Shown in pieces: positions 9,694 to 17,709 of a stretch of 64,000 nt of DNA. Position numbers and translations under genes: made by a program. The stretch spans positions 5,766,001 through 5,830,000 of the forward strand of contig NZ_CP186274.1 of the NCBI RefSeq assembly GCF_049331405.1, read 5' to 3'. This DNA comes from PoT sp049331405 (GTDB taxonomy: Bacteria > Planctomycetota > Planctomycetia > Isosphaerales > Isosphaeraceae). The notes under the pieces were generated by a model, which saw nothing but the letters and a program-made list of their open reading frames with translations, was not told the DNA's origin and ran no database searches. Each line of letters opens with the position of its first letter. The stretch's first letter is position 1.

Positions 9694-10569
9694 ATGGACG
9701 AGCACCTCGAACACACAACTCGCCAGGTCAACGGGGTCCGGCTCCATGTGGTCGAGTCGGGCCCGCAAGGCGGACCGCCGGTGGTCCTGCTGCATGGGTT
9801 CCCCGAGTTCTGGTACGGCTGGCGGCACCAGATCGGGCCGCTGGCCGAGGCCGGGTTCAGGGTCATCGCACCAGACCAGCGCGGCTATGCCACCAGCGAG
9901 AAGCCGGAGGGGATCTCGGCCTACAACCTGGATCTGCTCGCGGACGACGTCGCCGGCCTGATCGAGTCGAGCGGCCACGCGAGGGCGGCGGTCGTGGGCC
10001 ACGACTGGGGCGGGGTCGTCGCATGGTGGGTGGCGATCCGCCATCCCAAGTTGGTGGAGCGGCTCGCGATCCTCAACGCACCGCATCCCGTCGCGTTCAG
10101 GCGCTGCTTGCGGTCGTCGCCGCGGCAACTCCTAAAAAGCTGGTACACGTTCTACTTCCAGATCCCCCGGCTCCCCGAGGCCATGTTTCGCCTGGCGAAC
10201 TGGAAGCGGCTCGCGCAATCCCTCCGCAGCACGAGCCGCCCCGGGACCTTCACCGAGGCCGACCTCGATCGCTATCGCGCCGCCTGGTCGGAGCCGGGCG
10301 CGATGACCTCGATGATCCACTGGTATCGGGCCGCCATGCGGAGCCAGCCCGCCCTGCCGGCGGACGTCCGGATCCACGCCCCGACCCTCCTGATCTGGGG
10401 GGCGAAGGACCAGTTCCTCGGGCAGAACCTCATCGCCCCGAGCCTGAGCTACTGCGACCAGGGCCAGCTCGAACGCATCGAGGAGGCGAGCCACTGGGTC
10501 CAGCTCGAGGAGCCCGAGCGGGTTAACCGGCGGCTCATCGCGTTCCTGCGAGAGGGCGCCTCACGCTGA
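9694..10569 (+). CDS. alpha/beta hydrolase, epoxide-hydrolase-like
   Basis: A 291-residue alpha/beta hydrolase. The oxyanion-hole motif VVLLHGFPEFWYGWRHQ and the nucleophile elbow AVVGHDWGG use aspartate rather than serine, as in soluble epoxide hydrolases and haloalkane dehalogenases. Later, TLLIWGAKDQFL carries the likely acid and EASHWVQLEEP the catalytic histidine. FPEFWY favours the epoxide-hydrolase branch; the substrate is not predictable. It begins 35 bases after hldE, so it may be read through from that promoter, although no link to heptose synthesis is evident. It is convergent with hldD. Confidence 0.85.
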   Translation: MDEHLEHTTRQVNGVRLHVVESGPQGGPPVVLLHGFPEFWYGWRHQIGPLAEAGFRVIAPDQRGYATSEKPEGISAYNLDLLADDVAGLIESSGHARAAVVGHDWGGVVAWWVAIRHPKLVERLAILNAPHPVAFRRCLRSSPRQLLKSWYTFYFQIPRLPEAMFRLANWKRLAQSLRSTSRPGTFTEADLDRYRAAWSEPGAMTSMIHWYRAAMRSQPALPADVRIHAPTLLIWGAKDQFLGQNLIAPSLSYCDQGQLERIEEASHWVQLEEPERVNRRLIAFLREGASR

Positions 10570-10597
10570 ATCCACGCATCCCGACCGGATCACGTGT

Positions 10598-11575
10598 TCA
10601 TTTCGGCGGATAATGCGTCTTGAGCCACGCGACGTAGTGGCCGACGCCTTCTTCCAGTGAAGTGGGTCGGCCAGGATATCCGGCCTCGCCGAGCTTCTTC
10701 ATCGTCGCCTGGGTGAAGCTCTGATAGGCCCCGCGGAGATCCTGGGGCATCTCGATGTAGCGGATCTTCGGCTCGCGGCCGAGCGCGTGGAAGGTCGCCT
10801 CGGCGAGCTCCCGGAAGCTTCGGGCCTGGCCGGTGCCGCTGTTGAAGATGCCGCAGACGTCGGGGTGTTCCCAGAGCCAGATCATGTGGTCGACGCAGTC
10901 CCCCACGTAGACGAAATCCCTGCGCTGGCCGCCGTCGGGCATGTCGGGCTCGGTCGACTTGAAGAGGCCGACTTCCCCCTTCGCGGCGATCTGGTGATAG
11001 GAGTGCCAGACCATGCTGGCCATCCGCCCCTTGTGGCTCTCCTGCGGACCGTAGACGTTGAAGAACTTCAGGCCGGCCCACCCTTTGGGGGCGGCCCCCC
11101 CTGCCTCGACGTGGCGCAGGGCCCAGATGTCGAAGTCGTTCTTGCTCTTGCCGTAGAGGTTCAAGGGCTCGAGGCTCTCGGGCGGGACCTCGTCATCGAA
11201 CCCACGCGAGCCGTCTCCATACGTCGCGGCGCTCGAGGCGTAGATGTACGGCACGGCCTGCGAGGCGCACCAGTCCCAGAGCCTCCGCGTGTACTCGACG
11301 TTGTTCGACGCGAGGTACGTCCAGTTCCGCTCGGTGGTGTCGGAGCAGGCCCCGAGGTGGAAGATCCCCCGCACGCCCTGGAGCTTCCCCCCTTCGAGCG
11401 CCTCGAGGAGCGCGGTGTGCTCGAGGAACCGGAACGACGGCAGCCCGGCGAAGTTGGCCGCGCCCGCGGCGGTCAGCGGGTGGTCGACCAGGAGCAGGTC
11501 GCGCTCCCCCCGCTCGGCGAGCTTGCGGGCGAGGTTCGAGGCGATGAATCCGGCCGCGCCTGTGACGATGAGCAT
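10598..11575 (-). CDS. hldD: ADP-L-glycero-D-manno-heptose 6-epimerase
   Basis: A 325-residue extended SDR that would epimerise ADP-D-glycero- to ADP-L-glycero-D-manno-heptose, the last step of the pathway. It begins LIVTGAAGFIASNLARKL (NADP-binding). It carries HLGACSDTTERNW, which is characteristic of HldD, then YASSAATYGDG and the catalytic YGKSK, and FFNVYGPQESHKGRMASM. The start at 11575 is chosen because the Rossmann beta-strand begins there; upstream residues in the same frame are low-complexity nonsense antisense to gmhA. gmhA lies 46 bases upstream on the same strand. Confidence 0.93.
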   Translation of the reverse strand: MLIVTGAAGFIASNLARKLAERGERDLLLVDHPLTAAGAANFAGLPSFRFLEHTALLEALEGGKLQGVRGIFHLGACSDTTERNWTYLASNNVEYTRRLWDWCASQAVPYIYASSAATYGDGSRGFDDEVPPESLEPLNLYGKSKNDFDIWALRHVEAGGAAPKGWAGLKFFNVYGPQESHKGRMASMVWHSYHQIAAKGEVGLFKSTEPDMPDGGQRRDFVYVGDCVDHMIWLWEHPDVCGIFNSGTGQARSFRELAEATFHALGREPKIRYIEMPQDLRGAYQSFTQATMKKLGEAGYPGRPTSLEEGVGHYVAWLKTHYPPK

Positions 11576-11621
11576 GAGCGATCGCGTCCCAACAAGGCCT
11601 GAAAATCCAAAGATCGCCCGA

Positions 11622-12221
11622 TCAGCGTGCCGGGGCGGCGTCGGGCCCGGAGATCCGGCGATAGATGTCGTCGATGACCCAGTGGAAGACGACCTGGTGC
11701 AGGGATTCGACGATCCCCATGTCGTCGATCCCGACGTGGAGGTTGTGGTGGGCAAGCGTCTTGAGCTTGCCGCCGCCGAACCCGGTGAGGCCCAGCGTCA
11801 CGAGCCCGTTCTTGTTCGCCCACTCGACGGCCTTGATGATGTTGGGGCTGTTGCCCGAGCCCGAGATCGCCAGAAGCAGGTCCCCCGGCGAGGCCAGGTT
11901 CTTGAGCTGCTCGAGGAAGATCCGGTCGTACCCCTCGTCATTCGCCCAGGCCATGATCCCGGCCGTGTTGTCGGTCAGGCTGAGGACCTTGAGCCGCTTC
12001 TGATTCTCGAAGTCGCGGAGCGTGCACTTGTTGAGGTCCTCGCAGAGATGCGAGGCGTTCGCCCCCGAGCCGCCGTTGCCGATGATGAAGACGAACTTGC
12101 CGGCGTGATAGGCGTCCTCGATCACGTCGCTGAACTTTTCGACCTGCGCGAGGTCGAGCCGCTTGATCTCCTCGCAGACGCGCTCCAGGTACTCCCCGGC
12201 CCCCAGCGTGGCTCCCAACAT
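11622..12221 (-). CDS. gmhA: sedoheptulose-7-phosphate isomerase (SIS domain)
   Basis: A 199-residue SIS-domain protein that would convert sedoheptulose 7-phosphate to D-glycero-D-manno-heptose 7-phosphate, the first step to ADP-heptose. Diagnostic segments are FIIGNGGSGANASH, LSLTDNTAGIMAWANDEGY, LLLAISGSGNSPNI and a C-terminal IVESLHQVVFHWV helix. The start at 12221 has AGGGAG about 8 bases upstream; an upstream in-frame ATG at 12293 adds 24 unlikely residues. It is first in a two-gene unit with hldD. Confidence 0.93.
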   Translation of the reverse strand: MLGATLGAGEYLERVCEEIKRLDLAQVEKFSDVIEDAYHAGKFVFIIGNGGSGANASHLCEDLNKCTLRDFENQKRLKVLSLTDNTAGIMAWANDEGYDRIFLEQLKNLASPGDLLLAISGSGNSPNIIKAVEWANKNGLVTLGLTGFGGGKLKTLAHHNLHVGIDDMGIVESLHQVVFHWVIDDIYRRISGPDAAPAR

Positions 12222-12323
12222 CCTGATCACTCCCTTGGTTTGGGTGGGAAAGTCGTCGCGAGCCCGCCCAGGAAGCCGGGGCCGAGGCGTCAATACATCC
12301 GTATTTCAGCGAACGATCGGCCT

Positions 12324-12356
12324 TGGGTGGCGACGGCTCGATACCCTCGCCACCCA
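12324..12356 (-). terminator. hairpin downstream of GDP-fucose-synthase-like gene
   Basis: Perfect 10-bp stem, TGGGTGGCGA (12324-12333) with TCGCCACCCA (12347-12356), extendable by further pairs. It is 21 bases beyond the stop of the minus-strand SDR gene. Confidence 0.5.
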
Positions 12357-12377
12357 GGCGCTGTCAGCCCAATGGGC

Positions 12378-13340
12378 TCACCACTTGGTGTCGGCCTCGG
12401 CCTTGTTGGCGCGGTACCAGGCGACGGTCTTGGCCAGGCCCGCCTTGAGGTCGGTCGGGGGAACCCAGCCGTCGAGTTCCTTCTTCATGCGGGTCACGTC
12501 GAGGACCTTGAGCATGGCTCCGTCGGGCTTGTCCGTGTTCCAGACCATCTTGCCCTGGTAGCCCGAGACCTCGTTGACTGTCTCGGCGAGCTCCCGGATC
12601 GTGGTGCCGATGCCGGTGCCGATGTTCAGCGGGACCGCGGAGTCGTTGTACTTCTCGGCCGCGAGGATGATGGCGTCGGCGCAGTCCTCGACGTAGATGA
12701 ACTCGCGGACGGGCTTGCCGGTGCCCCAGACCTCGACGCTCGGAGTCTTGGCCATCTCGGCCTCGACCCACTTCCGCACGAGCGCGGCGACGACGTGCGA
12801 GCGGTCGGGGTTGTACGAGTCGCCGGGGCCATAAAGATTGGTCAGGATCAGGTGGATCGAGTCGAGGCCGTACTGGCGCTTGTACGCCTGGGCCTGGACG
12901 GCCATCATCTTCTTGGTGAGGCCATAGTTGACCACGCTGGCGTGGCAGGGGCCGGCCCAGAGGTCTTCTTCCTTGAGATGGCCTTCGAGGTAGCCGGGGT
13001 AGCTGCAGGCCGTGCCGATGGCCACGAACTTCTTGAGGTTGACCAGGCGGGCGGCCTCCATCAGGTTCGCGCCCATGACCAGGTTGCTGTAATACAGCTT
13101 GGCCGGCTCGGTGACGTTGATGCCGATGCCGCCGTAGTAGGCCGCCGCGTGGAAGAGGATGTCGCAGGGGTGTTCGAGCAGGCACTTCAGGCAGGCGTCG
13201 AGCGTCGTCAGGTTGTACTCGCGCTGGCGGGGGACGTAGACCTCGGCCCCGAGCGACTTCAAGCGGTTGACGAGGTGCTGCCCCAGGAACCCGGCGCCGC
13301 CGGTGACGGTCACTCGCTTCTCAGCCCAGAATCCCTTCAT
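12378..13340 (-). CDS. NAD-dependent epimerase/dehydratase, GDP-L-fucose-synthase-like
   Basis: A 320-residue extended SDR. It has VTVTGGAGFLGQHLV for NAD(P) binding and HAAAYYGGIGINVTEPAK, which resembles the HLAAxxGGI segment of GDP-L-fucose synthase. GTACSYPGYLEGHLKEED and the catalytic YGLTK follow, then PVREFIYVEDCADAI. The fucose-synthase fold is clear, but the histidine/cysteine details diverge, so it may act on another GDP-deoxyhexose. AGGAGGAGG lies just upstream of the ATG. It sits between gmhA and a second SDR on the same strand but has its own hairpin terminator. Confidence 0.8.
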   Translation of the reverse strand: MKGFWAEKRVTVTGGAGFLGQHLVNRLKSLGAEVYVPRQREYNLTTLDACLKCLLEHPCDILFHAAAYYGGIGINVTEPAKLYYSNLVMGANLMEAARLVNLKKFVAIGTACSYPGYLEGHLKEEDLWAGPCHASVVNYGLTKKMMAVQAQAYKRQYGLDSIHLILTNLYGPGDSYNPDRSHVVAALVRKWVEAEMAKTPSVEVWGTGKPVREFIYVEDCADAIILAAEKYNDSAVPLNIGTGIGTTIRELAETVNEVSGYQGKMVWNTDKPDGAMLKVLDVTRMKKELDGWVPPTDLKAGLAKTVAWYRANKAEADTKW

Positions 13341-13574
13341 GCTGTCCTCCTCCTAGTTGCATTCACAACGGTCGATCGATTCTTGTCGGAAACGCGATAT
13401 TTGGGAAGGGAGGCCGGGCGAAGCGAAGCCCCTCAATGAGCGACGCCTCTCGGCCTGCGGCCCCTCGCCAGGGCCTGATTCGAACCTCCAAAGGGACCCG
13501 ACGCCCTCACCGAGGCGAAGGCGTCCGTCCCGTCATTTCTTTGGATCCTCGGCGACCCGAGGCCTGGCTTGAAC

Positions 13575-14504
13575 TTAGACGTTGGCGAACGGGTTGTGGA
13601 ACTCGATCAGCTTGGCGGCGCGGACGAGCTCGGCGATGCCCGTGTCGAGGTCGACCGTCGTCTCGAACCCACGCTCGCGGATCTTCTCGTAAGAGACCTC
13701 ATAGTTGCGCTGGTCGGCGTCGGTGCCGACCTCGGCGAAGTGGAGGTAGAAGTCGACGTGCTCGAGGATCTTCCTCGCCACGTCCTCCTTGGTGAAGTTC
13801 ATGCTCTCGTGGCCGACGTTGTAGACGTCGTCCTTGACGTTGTCCCACTTCTCCAGGGCGAAGATGATCGAGCGGGCCATGTCGCGGACATGCACGAACG
13901 TCCGCTTGAAGCGGCCTTCGTACACGATCACGTTGCGGTTCTTCACGGCCTGGTAGGTGAAGTCATTCGGCATCAGGTCGAGCCGCATCCGGTTGCTCAC
14001 GCCGAAGGCCGTGGCATAGCGGTAGGCGACGCTGTTGCCGGCGTCGAGGATCATCTGCTCGGCCGTCGCCTTGGTCTCGCCGTAGAGCGTGATCGGCGAG
14101 CGGGGCGTGTCCTCGTTGCAGATGTAGTCGGGGATCGAGCCGTAGATGCTGCCCGTCGAGGCGAAGATGACCTTCTGATCCTTCTTGCGGAGGTTCAAGA
14201 GGTTGCGGGTGCCGTCGACGTTCGTCGCGGTGGCGAGCTGCGACTCCTTCTTGCAGGCGGGGTATCCGACGATGGCCGCGAGGTGGACGATGGAGTCGAC
14301 CCCTTCGAGGGCCTTACCCAGGGCCTTCTCGTCGGTGACGTCCCCCTTGATCAGCTCGAAGTTGGGGCTCTGGCAGCAGGGCAAGAGCCCGTGGCCGCCG
14401 AACTTGAGCATGTCGTAGACGCGGACGCGGTGCCCTTGCTCCAGGAGCATCGGGACGAGCGTGGATCCCACATAGCCGGCTCCGCCGGTCACGAGAATAT
14501 TCAT
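13575..14504 (-). CDS. NAD-dependent epimerase/dehydratase (extended SDR)
   Basis: A 309-residue extended SDR with ILVTGGAGYVGSTLVPMLL at the N-terminus, VHLAAIVGYPACKK, FASTGSIYGS and catalytic YGETK. FVHVRDMARSI follows at the usual place. It is a nucleotide-sugar modifying enzyme by family and neighbourhood; the exact sugar is not predictable from sequence. AAGGAG stands 7 bases before the ATG. About 230 bases separate its stop from the GDP-fucose-synthase-like gene downstream. Confidence 0.85.
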   Translation of the reverse strand: MNILVTGGAGYVGSTLVPMLLEQGHRVRVYDMLKFGGHGLLPCCQSPNFELIKGDVTDEKALGKALEGVDSIVHLAAIVGYPACKKESQLATATNVDGTRNLLNLRKKDQKVIFASTGSIYGSIPDYICNEDTPRSPITLYGETKATAEQMILDAGNSVAYRYATAFGVSNRMRLDLMPNDFTYQAVKNRNVIVYEGRFKRTFVHVRDMARSIIFALEKWDNVKDDVYNVGHESMNFTKEDVARKILEHVDFYLHFAEVGTDADQRNYEVSYEKIRERGFETTVDLDTGIAELVRAAKLIEFHNPFANV

Positions 14505-15489
14505 CAGTCAACTCCTTGATGAAATCACAAAGCTAGGGGAAACGAACAAAGATCGGTGGGAAACACTCCGCCAAGTGATGACCTGGCCCTCGCGTAACCG
14601 GATCTACGGCAGTCGCTTCTGGCGGAGGATCTGCAGCAAAAAGGGAGGAGGCGGCCAATCGAGGGCTCATCCTCGGGTCATGCGCCAATCAATAGACGAG
14701 CGGGCCCCGCAGGACCGCCGGGCAGGCGGATCCGAGGCGTGCCCCGTCGACGCCCGGGGCGTTCGCGGCGCGAGTCGACCCCGGTCCCCGCGCGCGGCCC
14801 TCGTCGCGAGCGTGACGCGTGTCGATAGGCGTGGGCCGATGGTCGGCCTCGTCGGGCCGTCGCGACCGATCGGCGAAATGCGCCAAATCCCTCGGCAAGA
14901 CCCCGGCAATCCCGGCGACCTCCGTCGCCCAGACCCAGGCGCGCTCCCGTGCGCGAGATCCTTCCGTCATCGTCCCCAGTCTCCTCCGTGGTGCTGGCTC
15001 GCGTCTCAGTTCCGTCCGGGCGGCCGCGGGGGACTCTCCTCGAGCGTCGACCGGCCTTCGTGTTGAGGCCTCGAAACTCGGCATGCTGCCCGCGGGCTGT
15101 CAAGCATAACCATGACGACCCCCAACAGGCAACGCCTTCATGGCCGCGCAATCGTCAGGATCGCCACGATTGTCATTCGCAATGGGACCTCGGTTGGCGT
15201 CATCCCCGCTCGAAGTTTGCGCATAGGTTCGTCGCGAGCCGCGAGGATAGGCCCAAATCCACGCCGCTTCCAACCTGGCCAAACGCCAGATCGTTTGGTT
15301 CGATCAGGATGACCTGGGCAGTAGAAGAGATGGGATTTGGGGTGGGGAGCGACGACGCCGCCGGAGAGGCGACAAGCGTGCGATCGAGGAATCGTGCCGG
15401 GGAAATCGGCTCCGGCCAGCCCGAGGGGCTGGCCGGTAGGCGGGGCTAGCTAGAGGAGGCCCCGTCGGAGGGCTCTCGCATCGGATCGC
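14505..15489. other. gene-free region containing a degraded duplicate of the GT39 gene 5' end
   Basis: Nearly 1 kb with no intact gene. Its middle (14845-15225) is a diverged copy of the leader and first 42 codons of the glycosyltransferase gene at 17710-19293 (listed separately). The flanks show nothing recognisable. Confidence 0.6.
14845..15225 (-). pseudogene. truncated, diverged duplicate of GT39 glycosyltransferase 5' region
   Basis: An ATG at 14970-14968 begins MTEGSRARERAWVW. It aligns without gaps to the first 42 residues of the intact gene starting at 19293 (MTEESRAGQRAWIW), with 24 of 42 identical by eye count. The GGAGGAG ribosome-binding site and about 230 bases of upstream sequence are also similar (15201 corresponds to 19515). 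The LWLDEA motif of the intact gene is RRPDEA here, and similarity ends immediately after it. The frame stays open to 14689 with unrelated arginine-rich residues. The hydrophobic first helix is damaged, so it is very unlikely to make a working transferase. Confidence 0.75.
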
Positions 15490-16224
15490 TCAGGCGTTCT
15501 TGCGGCCGCCCATGGCGCCCTTGAACGTCCTGAGGAGGATGTCGAGGTCGAGCTTGAGCGACCAGTTGTCGACGTAGTGGTAGTCCATGTCGATCATCTG
15601 GCGGCTGCCGACGCCACCGCGGCTATCGACCTGCCAGAGGCCGGTGAGGCCGGGGGTCATCTCGTGGCGCCGCTCGACGGCGGCGTCGTCCACCTCGCGG
15701 AGCATGGAGCAGTCGCGGAGCGGCAGGGCGCGGGGCCCGACGAGGCTCATCTGGCCGAGCAGCACGTTGAAGAGCTGCGGCAGCTCGTCCAGGCCGGTCC
15801 GACGCAGGACCCGGCCCCAGCGCGTGATGCGGGGGTCGCGATCCACCGAGGCCGACGCGGGAGCCGTCGCCTCGTCGAGGTTCTGGGCCTCTTCGAGCCG
15901 GAGGTCGCCGTCCTGCACCATCGTGCGGAACATCCAGACCTCGAACGGCAGACCATCCCGACCCATCCGGGTCTGGCGGGAGAAGACCGGGCCCTTCGAA
16001 TCCAGGCGGGTCATGACCGCGATGACCAGCATCAGCGGGCTAATGACGACCAGCCCGATCCCCGCACCGACGAAATCAATCCCGCGCTTCATGAGAATCT
16101 CGAATGTATGGACCCGGCGCCTCGCGACCCCTTTCACGGAGGAGTCGGCATGAGCAGAGCGAGCGTTAACGGGAGCGCGGTTCGACGCGATTATTTGTCG
16201 GCTGGCCGATGGGGTGGTACTCAT
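15490..16224 (-). CDS. polyprenyl-phosphate sugar-1-phosphate transferase (bacterial sugar transferase family)
   Basis: A 244-residue membrane transferase that would start a glycan by loading a sugar phosphate onto undecaprenyl phosphate. A basic cytoplasmic N-terminus (1-45) precedes the family core: MKRGIDFVGAGIGLVVISPL (membrane hairpin), SKGPVFSRQTRMGRDG, FRTMV, DPRITRWGRVLRRTGLDELP, GQMSLVGPRALP and PGLTGLWQVDSRG. The usual KFRTM is MFRTM here. It is the short PglC-core form without the multi-span N-terminal domain of WcaJ-type enzymes. GGAGG lies 9 bases upstream of the ATG. It fits the surface-polysaccharide cluster around it. Confidence 0.9.
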   Translation of the reverse strand: MSTTPSASRQIIASNRAPVNARSAHADSSVKGVARRRVHTFEILMKRGIDFVGAGIGLVVISPLMLVIAVMTRLDSKGPVFSRQTRMGRDGLPFEVWMFRTMVQDGDLRLEEAQNLDEATAPASASVDRDPRITRWGRVLRRTGLDELPQLFNVLLGQMSLVGPRALPLRDCSMLREVDDAAVERRHEMTPGLTGLWQVDSRGGVGSRQMIDMDYHYVDNWSLKLDLDILLRTFKGAMGGRKNA

Positions 16225-17709
16225 CGAGCGAGACCTCCGAGGATTGTCAATGTGGTCATTCCTGAATCCTTACCAGACCACAAGTGCGTCGAATCCGTTC
16301 GATGACGATACGTGACCGCACGTGGAAGACGGCCAGGGCCCGACCCGGCGACACCGCCGGTCGAGACGTCGACACGCCCATTCGAGGGCCGACGTGGGAT
16401 CGCATTCCCGCACCCTGAGACATTCATGAAACCCTGGCCCCCACAACTCTGTATCGCTTCAGACCTCAAAAAATCAAACATACGAACAGACTGTAAAGCT
16501 TCAGTGAAACTCGCGTACAAACTTGAAGCCATCGTTTCAACTCGAAGACAACTGGGAGTTCGCCGGGAACCGCCGAAGGTCGTCATCTTTGCCGAGATCC
16601 GGCTCCCGAAGGATCGGTCGCCTGATGATGTGCCGCGGATATTGACGCACCGAATTTTCGCGAAACTCGATGCCGATTCCGCCGGAGGCCCCGCCGCCCC
16701 GGCAGACAATGGGGAGGCGACGAGCGGAAGGATTTGATGGCCGGACCCTGTCCTCTATGGAGGCCGGGCGATCACCGAAGCGGATTTTCGGTGGACCCGA
16801 ACATAGTCTCGGCTACGAACACCCAAAGATTTATGCGGGTTCTCTTCGGGGCAGGCGGCCTCGTCCTTAGCGAACAGGTCAGCCCACCTCGAACGATCGC
16901 GACAATAAAAACGACTACACCGCTCGAACGCTTTCGGGGAATTTGGCGGGCGGGATCAGGCTCTTTTGAAGGAGCTGGCCAACCCTCGGGCTGAAGGCCT
17001 ACCGACGATCAAGGTCCGTCGGCAAGATTTGGGTGTGATGAGTGGAGGGCCACATCGAGGTCTCTCCGAAGTTATTAACGTAATGCCCATGCATCCCTAC
17101 AAGACCAATACGCTTTCGGATCCATCCCAAGCGATTATTCCTCATCCGACCAGCAACCACATCTTCAAATCGGAAATATTCCACTTTCTTTCACAATCTA
17201 CCGGATTCCTACATCTTCTCCACAACACCTGGACTCAAACTAACAACCGAAGATCACGCTTGCAAGCCTCCAGATTAGAAATCCCGATACTACCCGCCCC
17301 TTGTATCATGTCTGGCGATTCAACACAAGAATCCGCTTTATCAAGCAGAAGAGAAAGCCATACAAAACCATCATAGGCCATGAAACCGCTAAATCAAGCC
17401 AAACTTTCCGGAATCAGTTCCAATGCTCCGCTTCCGCAAAGCCTTGATGACCACATATCTTTGTCTCAAGGCTACCGTGAAACCTCATGAAGTCCGACCC
17501 CGAACGGAAATGGTCGTAAGAGGTCGCTGCGTGTGATTCCACGGTAATCCGAACAAAGGAGAACGGCAGTCGTCCTTCGTACGGGATCATCCCGGGAGCG
17601 GGACACTCGTTCCGACCGATTCCGACGATTTCTTCGTTGCAAGCGGAAAAGTGTCGATAAAAAGCGGCATGTCGGGGAGGAGCTGGCATGTTGCGAGGAC
17701 GGCGGGATT
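16225..17709. other. long AT-richer intergenic region
   Basis: About 1.5 kb with no supported gene. Composition drops clearly in two stretches (about 16430-16560 and 17060-17420) relative to the flanking genes. Short open frames here lack ribosome-binding sites and protein-like composition. The part adjoining 16225 should carry the sugar-transferase promoter. Confidence 0.5.

Noticed and set aside
7916..9718. 600-codon open frame on the minus strand opposite hldE
   Set aside because: Antisense shadow of a GC-rich gene; composition is Arg/Asp/Pro/Gly-rich and matches no family.
11244..13439. 731-codon plus-strand open frame across hldD, gmhA and the GDP-fucose-synthase-like gene
   Set aside because: It is antisense to three recognisable enzymes and spans their intergenic gaps, so it is a compositional artefact.
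16221..16709. 162-codon minus-strand open frame upstream of the sugar transferase
   Set aside because: It overlaps the sugar-transferase start region, has no ribosome-binding site and no protein-like pattern.
17414..17689. 91-codon minus-strand open frame downstream of the AT-rich spacer
   Set aside because: No recognisable motif, no ribosome-binding site, and composition tracks the surrounding non-coding DNA.
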